Below are positions 49,001 to 61,000 of a DNA stretch of 64,000 nt, in pieces. How positions within the stretch are numbered: the first letter of the stretch is position 1; each line of letters starts with the position of its first letter. Origin of the DNA: Siderastrea siderea (taxonomy: Eukaryota > Cnidaria > Anthozoa > Scleractinia > Rhizangiidae); the NCBI GenBank assembly GCA_964030785.1, contig OZ034968.1, positions 74,880,427 to 74,944,426 of the forward strand, read 5' to 3'. Made by a program: the position numbers and the translations under genes. The notes beneath the pieces were generated by a model. The model worked only from the letters and a program-made list of their open reading frames with translations. It was not told the origin of the DNA and made no database searches.

Positions 49001-52000
49001 AGTTAGCACGTTGAACCAAGTAAAAACATTTGTCGAGGGTGGAGTGGGTCAAAATGACTGGTAAATGCCTATAATGCGCTTTCTTGTAACCTGTACGATA
49101 GAGCATAGCAATGATTTATTTCGTATTTGCATTCACAATTTGGCTTAAGGAGCCCTTGACATGATTAAAGGAAACTGTGCACAAAGCGTGGTTCCCAGGT
49201 ATGGGGAAAAGTTCAATTCTTTTGGGCTGTTACGGTGCCCATACTTATCAATCGTGAAGATGTGGTTACTTTTATATTGGGAAATTTGTCGCCCATTTTT
49301 TGAAATGTGTCTGTTATGAGAATTTTTGTTCCGGGTTTTGAGGAAGACCGACCAAAAGACGGCGAAAAATGATCTTGAGTGAAGAATCAGGGTTGTAGTT
49401 AGAATTTTAAATAGGCGGAAGAATACTTGTAATAGGCGGCAGGCACTAGAAGCTGCTTGTGGCTTCGGCAGTTGTGTATCATCCTTCCAAGATTCATCAG
49501 CTGGAAATTTTTTAGGAATAGCCGGCGATTTTTTCCGGCTGCCGGCTTTTATCTACATCCCTGAGAATGCATAGTCTGTGGAGCTATGTTTGGTGAGGAG
49601 AGGGTGAATAATTCAGTTGACGTCCTTTCCAGGGTATTGGTTGCCTTTTCAGTTGGTCAAATTTAAGCGTTAGTTACAGTTACACACTTTTACTGCAACT
49701 TGCTGTTACAGATGCTTGAATGTTATTGAAGCTGCAGTCACGCACGGCTGGCTTGCTTTCTTTTCGAGACGAACCAACACTTCGTCAGTTCTGCACGCAT
49801 TGCGGGCCTATGTTTTTGTGCCCTTTCACCCTCTCGTCCAGTTTAATTAACTTGCTAGGGACCAAAGAAAATGTACCATCGGGCCAAAATGTGTCATTGT
49901 GGTGGCTTTTGTTATTTTGGTAAAGGACTGAGTTGATAAACAAACTAAAGCGCTGAAACTTCGGACTGGAGAAAATCATTAAATTCTGATCAGGATTGGA
50001 TTTTTTATGTAAGTGAAAAATGTTTTCATTCAGGAAAATGCAAGTTCTATGATTTAAGTGTTTGAAAAAACTAGCCAGGACTTTCTGGGGTAGGTGCTTA
50101 TCCATTCTTGTTGGCAGCTGTCTAAATGTAAGCCTTGAGAAAAAAAGCCAACAAATTCAGGCTAAAAGCACTGATTTTTTTTAAAACCCTGTTTAAGGAC
50201 AGTACCTCTTATTGTTAGTTACTGCACATAGGTTCTGCGCATCTCGGGATAGTCGGGTTTGTTAAGGAATTTGTCCACTAATACAACAATATATTTGTGC
50301 GGTTTATGAATACGTGGAAAAAGCAGATCTTAGCAAGGGCTATTAGAATCTAAAAGAAAATTGGGAGTAACCACACATTTTTCAGAGATAACTGAGCTGA
50401 AATTTGGAAAGAAATTGCCATACATTCTTTGTATTTTAACAATTTTTTAGAATCTTGGTTGCTTAATTATCTTTGAAAAATGCATGGTTACCTACATTAT
50501 TCGTTTTAGATCCCAATAACCCTTGCTAAGACCTGCCTTTTCCCCATAGTCATAACCTTTGCAAAAATACCTCTGTATTAGGAGGCACCGTCCTTAAGCC
50601 CCAGGAATTTGACTTTTATCCTTACAGTACTGGAGTAGTTATCAGTACATAAGAACATGACTCAGCATACATTCTGGCCAAAGTAAAATAAACATAATTT
50701 AACGAAGTGGCCATAAGGTGAGCTTTCACTGCATGTTATTGATCACAATTTTTTATTTCTAGCTGGACGACCTGCGCATAACTTATCAGAGGCGGTGAGT
50801 TCAACTGCATCTGAGTTCTAATTAAAAATCACTTCTAAAATGTTTATTGCACAACAAGGGAACCAATCAAATACAAAGTGAATAAACTGCAAGCTGGAAA
50901 GGGTAATTATTTAAGCACAAAAAACCTATGGTTTTTTGTGATTGGTTGTGGCACAGTTCACCAGTCAAATTAAATCGTTCACGCTGTTCTGGTCTGCCCA
51001 GTAAATGTAATTTTTTCTGAAAGAACAAATTTCAAACTTAATGAACATTCTTGCATGTGTTTTGACACTCACTGAAATTAACAAGAACGTTAATCTCTCA
51101 GCCCATGCTTATTGAATCATCCATAAGAGAGGAGTTTATGATTTGAACCAAAAATTCCACAGTGATACCCAGTGTAGATTGGACAAAAATTATCCTGTAC
51201 ATGAAGGTAAATGGAAAAGACATCATTTTGTTCATATCCACAGGAAGCCATGAAAAATGCTAAGGAACTCATAGAGGAAGAAGAAAGAGACAGGAAAAAA
51301 GCAGAAAAGAGAAGAGCTAAAAAGAAGGTGAAACATTGTGCTTCCTATCAAGTATAAGTATTGCAGCAATTGACTTTAACATGTCATCCCACAGGTTGGG
51401 ATGACTTTTGTTTAGCAATAATTAGGTAACGTTACCTGTAGTTATACCTTATAGAGAAGTTGATCTGTAAAAAAAACATTATGGGAAATGAATAATGATT
51501 TCTGGTTAAATGTTGACAACTATAACAATAAATGATGATGATGATGATGAGGATGATGATGGTGATGATGATGGTGATGATGATAATAATAATAAAACTA
51601 TTAATTTGGGGATAACAATATTTATAATAGTCATAAAAAGTGCATATTTATGTTTCTCATTGAGTCTCTTGTGTTTCTTTTGATGTTTTAATGTTTTTTC
51701 ATTGACAGAGAAACAAAGAAAGAAAACGAGAAAAAGAAAGAGAGAAAAAAGTAAAAGATGAAAAAGAAAATATACAGGTACCTTAAACCATTCAAATAGC
51801 TTTAGAGGGCCACTAGCAGCCGTGAGCCATTGTGGAAGGGCGCTTCATCCACGCCATTTTCTGTAATACAGAAATAACCTTTCTCCCAAGTGCAGTCATT
51901 GATCTGCTTGCATCACTGCCATCTCAAGACAAAGGATGTTGCCTTTTTGAATACAGCTTTATTGATATTAACTTGTTCCATTTCCATAATTATTTGGACA

Positions 52001-55000
52001 GTAGTGCTGTTGCTTTGTTTAGTGCTGATAGCGGCCAAATAAAGCATTCGTGTCTTATTTTTTTAATGGTTCTTTTCCTTAACGTGGCTAGACCCGGTTT
52101 TTCACTAACCATATTTGAACATGAAATACAAGGATGCCTCAATTGAAACAGGAAATCGAATTAGACCTATTTGTAGGGTATAGATTGAAGTTTTAAAACA
52201 AGTGGTTTTTTTTGAGATCGACATATCCATAGCAACACGATGACATCATTGTTACTTTTACTTTTCCTTCATTTGTAAGTAATCCAGACATTCATTTTCA
52301 AAGCTATTTGTAGGACTTGTAGTTCATATAATTGTCGTCAGTTGTACCAATTTTCTACATTTTTTATGAGAGCGTTTTTGAGAAATCATTGATTGAAGTT
52401 TTTAGCTGCTGCTAACAAACGAATCATAAACAATTCTTTTCATGTTCCTCAAACTGACATTTATCTTGACTGTGGAAAGAAAACTTTGGCCTGAAATTGT
52501 TTCTAGAGATTTCAGCTATCCTGCAGGAATAGATGAAAGAAATCGCTTCATCCAATTTCCAGTTTGAGGAATGCAAAAAGAATTGTTTATGAAAGAAGAA
52601 GACCAGATAACGTCCTTGTTCTTGAGAAGAACCCAAATTATAAGCATTGCTCATTCGATGTATGTTTTAGCGATCACAGGTCCAAAGCGGCTTAAAAATA
52701 AGTTCCCGAAATTTATCTCAGTCCTCAGGGCAAGAAACTGTAAGCTTTGTCCTCTTTCATCAGTCTCTTGTAGTCCAGGGAACTAGAAACAAAAGCAATT
52801 TCTTTCACATACACATACGTGCTTCTGACACTTCTACGTGTGAGCTCACGCAGCAATTTCCTGGATAATAACAATAACAGTGGCACACGAAGGACACTGG
52901 TTAAGGGTGGCCTTTTAAAGATGTAGCTAATATAGTATCATTTTTAGTTTTTTATGTGAAGGAACAAAATGGAAGAATTTGCTTATTATAATAATATATT
53001 TTGTTAATAGCTGAAGCTGAAGCAACTCAATTGAAATTGAAAGGAAACTTCCAGGCATTGGCTTCTCTTTTGTTTGAGTTGCATAAGATTTAGCAAAACT
53101 AATCTAAGCCTTTAGGTCTTTAGGTACTGAACTGTTTCTTGCATGATGAGCACTTTGTGTGCTGCAATAGAGTAAATAAGAAGCAGTTTGGATTTCAAGG
53201 ACAAGTCCTTTACTTATTCCTCTTTTGCATCTAGCTCTTCAATTTTTTTCTTGATAGAACACAGCCAAATTGTTTTAATTTATGATAGTATACTCTTTTT
53301 CTTTCTTTCAGCAAAAGAATAATAAAAAAGAAAATATACCAGCTAGTAGTAAAGCACCAGATAAGGATGTCGATAAAACAAAAAAGAATACAACAACTAC
53401 AAGCAAAACTGTAAATAATAATACAAAATTATCAAGTGGTCTCAAAGAGCACTGCGTGAATAGTAAAAATTTACAACAATCAGGAAAAACAGAACAAAGT
53501 TCATCAAAAAGGTAAGTTCTTCATCAAACCATCAATTCAGATAGGGATGTTTTGTTAAGTACTACCCATAATATCAATAAAATGTTTAAAAGAGTGGTAG
53601 AGAGAATAAAAAATAAAGTAATCCAATATCACTGGGAAAATTCAGTCCTCATAATACAGTAATGGAACAGTGTCTTTGTATGTGAAGAAAGGAATGCTTT
53701 GAAGCATGTTTTCTTTTTTAAATGTTATGAGTACTTATTTTGTTCGTATGCAATAAAAACATTGCTGGATCACTGGATCATACTTGGAGTTGTTTGGAAG
53801 GTGTTCAGAAATGCCATTCATATAATGAGCAAACTGGTAATGCTCGTGTAGTTTCCTTTATTGTAAAAGTCGATACCTTGTGTCTTAGCTGTGAAATATT
53901 ATGTTGAATTATTTTAAATTCCATATTCCCTATTATTACGATATTTGAGTTGCTTGTAAAATTTCTACTTAGGCATGAAGATGAAGATGTATCGGGTGGA
54001 GAGGTAACTGTTGCAAAATATATTTTGTGTTTTACTGTATTTGTTGCCTCATAACCTGAGAAAACAGCCAACATTTCGTGAGGTCGCCACTTGAGCCCTC
54101 GCAAAATGACATCTGCGTAATGAGCCCAGTAATTCCATACTGATGACGTGCAGTACCCAGATCTTGGTAGTGATTCTGATTGGTTGAAAGAAAATTCCTT
54201 CTCGGCACAACCAATCAGAAGCGCTACCAAGGTCTGGGTAGTGCGCGTATGGAATTTCTGCACTCGTTACTCAGACATTGTTTTGCGAGGGCTCGAGTGG
54301 CGACCTCGCAAAACAGCAGCTGTTTTGTCAGGCTTGTTGCCTAAAAGAACTTTCAATTTAATATTATTCTTTTGTATGCGATTAAATGCTCAGTTTTCTT
54401 AATGAAGTACACCTGCAGTGAATCATAAAAGTTACACTGAAAGTGGCATGCAAATGGCCATTTCTTTTTTTGAATAAAGTATTTCAGGAGAGAAGACCTT
54501 AGAAATATTAATGGAACTATATCTTGAAAACAAACTTCTGAAGAAGACTCACCATTAAACTCATCTTGGACTTGTTATGTTGAATATCCTGCAGGAATGT
54601 TTCATAAAGGAGCCTGGGCACGAGCTTGGTGGTAATAATTCCATGTTCAAGTACATTAAAGGAAAAATCCGCTTTAATATCCTGACGTAACATATGACTT
54701 TTTATTATATAGACAAGAGTGTTTTAGTGGAAATAGACCACTCGTAAATTTCATACGAAACTACATCCGGGACTCGAGTGGCGTATTTTCCATATCCTCG
54801 CTAGTGAGGATATCGATGGTGTAATTCCCCATTCTTACACTGTTGTTTGTAAAAAAATACTCTTGTCTATATAATAAAAAGAAAATTACACAGTGGCTTG
54901 AAGATATGAATAATTTATTGTATTTTCTCATGGTAAGAAACAATATTTTACCACTCGAAAATAAAATTCATATCTTCACGCTGCCGTGTAATATCCTCTA

Positions 55001-58000
55001 TATGTCACTGCCATCAACCAATGTAACCACACATCACCTCACATCGCTTTTCCAGCTTGGTTACTTTGGTATTTGATATAACGTAAGGGCTAAGAGCATA
55101 ACCATCTTATAAGGTGGTTTTGTTTTTTGGCTCCAAACTGTTTCAATTTTTTGCATGGGGCCTTCAGTTGATTCAAGAAATCACTGTCCAAAGTTTTTTC
55201 CTCTGATTTGCACCAGGTACAGTGAGCGCGAAGGGAGCAGCAGACAGCCGCACATCCGTCACGTGTTACAAGTGTTTTCCATGCGAAACATGCACATATT
55301 GGAGAAAAAAACTTTGGGCAGTGTTCTTGAGTGCACTTAAGGTCCCATGCAAAAATTGAAGCAGTTTGGAGCAAAAAAAAAAACCGCCTAAAATTCAACA
55401 TGAGACAGTTTTTCTGTCTGCCTTTTAACTTATTTTAATAATCATGATTATTCATTACCAGAAACAAGCTATGTTGCAAAGGGTCTGTGTGTGATGTGGT
55501 AATTTATATACATATTTTCTTTACAACAATCATTTATTTTCCTTCTCACAGGAACCATCATGGGATACATCTAGTGCTTTCTTCGCAAGAGCTGCTGGTC
55601 GTAATCCACCCACTGCTCCGGCCTCCAACTCAACAACTGTAAAAAATAATACTCCTATTCCTAATGGTCAGAGTACACAAACTGTAAAGAACGGACCCAG
55701 CCAACCACCACCAGCAGAACAGATTGATCCTGTGGTATTACGCAGCAGACAAGTAGCAGGTTGGTATGACTGCGACATTGTCCAGGGCTGTCAAGTTTTG
55801 AGTCACCAATTGCTTTGATCCTTAGACCCATGATGAAGTTGTTTTGTAAGTAACTTGAACCAACAACAGGCAGGCTCATATGCTGCCATACAGGGCTGTC
55901 GTCAGAAGCCAGCAGCCAGCTTTTTTGTTTGGCCTCTACAGTGAAGATGGGTGGGTACTTGGAGTTTGAAATTGACTAAAACACAAAAGCCACAGGAGGA
56001 TTTCATCAGTTTATGATTGGTTACTTTCCCTGAGAGGCTGGCTTCTTCACGGCTTAATGACAGCCCTGCCATAACTGTTGTGTCTCGCTACGGCCCTTAT
56101 CATCCAAACACTAAATGATTGTGCTTCCTTGGATAAAAATTACTATGGAAGATGATAAAAAGTGCAATGGCTGGGTCAATAATTTTAAGTGTATTTTGTG
56201 CAGGGCTTTCATCGGTAATAAGTTTTTTCAGACATTGTCTGATGACCAGCCATTATTCTGACCATTGGCTTGTTGTTTTCATAGTAAAAGGAAATGAGAT
56301 GGCTAACCTTGGTAACTACCAGGCTGCTGTCGACTTGTTCACTGAGGCTATTAACTTGGACGCTAAGGACTTCAGGTTTGTTTGTTTCTCTTTTCCATGG
56401 TAACAAAGACTGGCACAAGACAGATTATGCATCCAAGTGAACTGCCTGCTTCATTTGTACCCACAATCTGTTTTGTGTTGGTCCTCATACCCTAGGGGAA
56501 CTGCAAGATGCATTAGAAGGTGAATTTATGTTATTCTCTGTGATAAAATGGCTAATGGGTGCCAGTAAATTATTGGGATGGCATCACCAAATGCTGCTGA
56601 ATATCCAATTGTGATAGTTAACTTCGTGTCGTACCTTGATTTAACCTACTGCCTCGCATAATGGAGGTTGGGTGCCTGGGATATCCAGGGGCCTCCACTG
56701 TGGTCAGCCGGCCCCCAGATGGACTACTCCATTACTGGCAAATCCCCAGACCCCAGCCATGAGCCCCACATGCCCCAGCACCCGTCACACTGACTTAGTC
56801 AGTGGAGAGAAAAACAAAAAGAAGTAAATAAAACAAATAGGAGGGAGGGAGGGCTGGGGTAGAAAACACAAGCAGAACGCTGCAAAATACCTAGACAAAA
56901 CATGTGCAAGCAGTCACAGCCCGCCATTGGAGTAAACTACGCAAACTGAGCCTGACAGCACCTGAACAACCCCTGACCACCACCGCTTGATAACCACATG
57001 CTCGTTGTAGGTTAACTTGGTTAAATACATTTAACCTCATTTAACCTACTGCCTCGCATAATGGAGGTTGGGTGCCTGGGATATCCAGGGGCCTCCACTG
57101 TGGTCAGCCGGCCCCCAGATGGACTACTCCATTACTGGCAAATCCCCAGACCCCAGCCATGAGCCCCACACGCCCAGCCGAAGGGACCTCCGGGCTGACC
57201 GCAAGGTCAGACCGGAGAAAGGGGCTCATGGATGGGAACAGCCATGACCCCGAACTGCCCAACTCCCGAGGCACCCAACCCCTGCAACAGCAGCTGCAGG
57301 ACTGCACACAAATAACAACCACCATCACAGCAACACTGCGACCAACCCAGTGACCATAATGACAGCCCTGCAAGGAGCTGCAGCTACCACAGCCACAACA
57401 GCAACAACTGCCCCTCCATCAATGAATGCCAACACACCCGCTACTAATGAACGCCAATGCCCCACAAGCAATGACACCAATGCCACAACTATAAACACTC
57501 CTGGAATGGCACCTGCTAAAACGCTACGTAAATGCCAGTATCCTACAATACGCCAATGAACGCTAACGCCACGTCAAGCCGAATGCCCACCGCACAAGCA
57601 TGCCCACCGCACAAGCATGTCACTGAAAGGGGCCGCTGGGCAATTACGCTAGGCAGAAGGAGCAAATGCTGAGCAACACTCTGTGAATAAAGGATACAGC
57701 ACTCTAGCTCCTAGCTCAAGGAGCAATGCCAACATGCTACAAAATGCTAGCACAACTAAGCACTCTAGCTCCTAGCCCAAGGAGCAACCCTAATAGCTAA
57801 CATACTACAAAACGCTAATGAACGCCAACGCCTCAAGTGCAACTAAGCACTCTAGCTCCTGGCTCAAGGAGCAACCCTAATAGCTAACATGCTACAAAAC
57901 GCTAATGAACGCCAACGCCTCAAGTGCAACTAAGCACTCTAGCTCCTAGCCCAAGGAGCAACCCTAATAGCTAACATGCTACAAAACAAGCAGTCACAGC

Positions 58001-61000
58001 CCGCCATTGGAGTAAACTACGCAAACTGAGCCTGACAGCACCTGAACAACCCCTGACCACCACCGCTTGATAACCACATGCTCGTTGTAGGTTAACTTGG
58101 TTAAATACATTTAACCTCATTGTATACAAGACCTGGTTGCTCTTAGTTACCTGTTATTGAGGGATGTAACTTGCTTGTGGTTTGAAATTGAATATGCTAT
58201 TTCTCTACAGATTTTTTGGAAACCGTTCATACTGTTATGACAGAATGGGTCAATATGAAAAAGCTTTACAGGATGCTGATGTCGCCATCTCACTCGCTCC
58301 TGATTGGCCCAAGGGATATTTCAGAAGAGGCAGAGCACTTGCAGGATTAAAGGTGCTCTTTTTAATGTTGTCCACTAACTTCTTTGATCATCTTGCACTA
58401 TCGGTATCTTGATACCAAGTTGCCTGGATGATGATGATGACTAACTTCTTTGTGAAAGGTAACAATGCTACATTGTGCTGTTGATCATTCAAAGCGTGAC
58501 TGTCAGACAGCTTCAACTTGACTTCAACATCCCCTTGAAGTCCAGGCTGCCCAAGAGACTGACATAAGTGCCTAACATTGGTTGTGGCACCTTTCATTTT
58601 CTAACCTTGGCTGCTAAAGCTGAGCTTTTAACTCTGGAATTAAGCTTAGGTAACAGCCTTGAGTGAAAAGTCAAGAAAAGGGAGGCAAACTAGTTTGCCA
58701 TCATGTTATCATATTATTATGTTGTTTTTAGTAGCTCAAGGTAGTTGTTTTTTCAGTACCATTTCAGTTTGAGAAAACATCCTTTTACGAAGCATTATTA
58801 TTGCTGTAATGTCAATTGTGTTCTTGCTCTTTTAACTTACAGTTGATTTCTGTTTCAGTTGTATTCTGATGCAGAAAACAGTTTTGCTCAAGTGTTAAAA
58901 CTGGATAAGCACTGTGAAGATGCTATGTTTGAACTGGCAAGAGTCAGGGTCCAGCAGTTAGAGGTATTGACCAGTGCTGCTTAGTGTCTTCCATAGATGT
59001 GATACAATTAAGTTAGTGCTTACATTTTTAGCAGGGGGGGAGGGGAGGGAGGGGGTGCAGTGGTGCAGTGGTGTAGTGGTTAGGTTGTTGGACTTCAATT
59101 CAGATCTGATGGTTGGTGGATTTGAGGCCTTGTCCCTGTCACTATATGTTTTTTCCTCAGACAAGAAACTTGACTTCGTTGTCTCACGTGTATAAATGGG
59201 TACTGGCACATACTGCTGGGGGTAACCCTGTGGTGTACTAGGATCCCATCCAGGGGGGGAGTATTAATGCTCTCAGTTGCTTCATGCTACAGAAACCCGT
59301 GTGGGCATCCTGTGGCTTGTATGCAACTTTGCCTTTTTACCTTGTGTTTTAGCAATTATTTGAATAATAATTATTATAGTCTTCTCTCTATTCTTCTGCT
59401 AAAGTAAAAGTAGTTACGTTTTTCATATTGTCATGTGTCACGCTCATTTAATAATGTTGATTGACTGATTTCAATATTTTGGAGGGGTGATATGTGTAAG
59501 GTTCCAAGTTGTTAATTGATGACTTCAAACTATCCAGAATGTCCCATTAATATCTGACCTTAGTATTATTTTCATGCAATAGTTGCCTTGATTGACATTC
59601 TGTCAGTAATTAGCTGACATTTTTGTCTTTGTTCAGGAGATGGGATTCCCTCAGAGTGAAAGTGAGGCAGCAATTCAAGCATTTGGGACAGTTCAGGCAG
59701 CTTTAGAGGCACTCTTAGCTGGCAAAGGTGAGTGGAATACAGTGAGACCACACCTCATGGCTTCCCTGCTGCTGCAGCCACTTATTTGTGGCCCCTACAA
59801 AATCTTATGCAGCCATGGTTGTGTGCTTTAGTACATAGAAATGCCCATTGAATTTCAGAGCGGACATTGTTAGACTTTATTCCGGCTAGGGCTTGGTTTC
59901 ACAAAACAAATGGAGTTTTACTTTACATTCATTGTTTCAGAAGAAAAGTTAAAAAACTTACTCAATGCTTGTCTGTAAATTAATATTTGTTTTACACGTA
60001 AACGGTTTTTTAAAGCAACATTTGAACTTGTAAACTCCAGGGCAGCTTATCTGCCATTGTGGCATATAGGATTGCATTTACTCTACTTCATTTGGGGAGT
60101 GGGGATAGTACAGGGATGGGAGTACTCGCCTCCCTCTAGTATGTCCTCCTTCCAGTCCTGGGGCCTGTTTCTCGAAAGTCCTGGTAACTTTTCGGGCCCG
60201 AAGCTACATTTTAAAATCAAAATCTACAGACCGTTGGCGTAGTTCTTAGCCCGCATATCAGCAAGACTTGCTTTGTCAACTAAGAATTTTATTGCTCAGC
60301 TTTCAGAACCAACAAAATTTGAGTCTTTAATGCAAACATCGAGCACAGAAAATAGCTTTTCGGGCCTGAAAAGTTATCGGGACTTTCGAGAAACGGGACC
60401 CTGGACATGTTGTCTTGTGGTGTGACTTTGTAATGTTGTTGGTTCTTTCTTCAAGGGTTTCCTCCCTCCACAAAAGCTAATGTTTTCAGTTTCCAAGTTA
60501 ATCACAATATTGGGGACCTGCATGGAATCCTTTGCCTTTCCCATCTCAATAACATTAGTCTTAAGTGTCATAAACAGTGATAAAACTTGGTTGCTGATGT
60601 GTAATAATTTCTTTAGTGAGCACTCCTGTATCAACAGAAATCTATGTGTCAGATGGTGAAGAGGAGCCACAAAAGCAACATCTCAGGTAACTGCAACATC
60701 TCAGGCTTGTGTTAAACATATCCCTGGGAAAAAGGCACACATTTAGAGAGGGAGTGTAAGCATGGAAATGAAGTTTCACTCATTGTAGGATTTGACACAT
60801 GAATTAAGAAACATAATATGCTGAGGTTGTCCTAGAGGAACTGTCCAGGTTGTTACATTGCAAAAACAGTATGGAATGTTATCACTCAATAAAACAGCTG
60901 TCACTTTTGTGGAGAGCTCAATTTACAATGTGAATCCACAGGAGACCTTCTGATTTACCATTAAACTTTATATTGTGTTAATATCAGTGCATTCTACTAT

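Larger units (their letters stand above)
56285..58963 (+). other. TPR block (exons 12-14)
   Basis: Exon 12 (GNEMANLGNYQAAVDLFTEA) is TPR helix pair one, exon 13 (NRSYCYDRMGQYEKALQDAD, then PKGYFRRGRAL) holds the second, and exon 14 the third (YSDAENSFAQVLKLD). Basic residues at carboxylate-clamp-like positions (N, R) suggest a possible Hsp70/Hsp90 tail interaction, not proven. Confidence 0.88.

Noticed and set aside
57072..57559. Two adjacent frames (93 and 69 codons) rich in Thr, Ala and Pro
   Set aside because: They are inside the repeat dimer, biased by simple repeats, and resemble no known protein.
57699..57986. CRISPR-like array
   Set aside because: The 87-bp units repeat along their whole length with no unique spacers, and the genome is eukaryotic.
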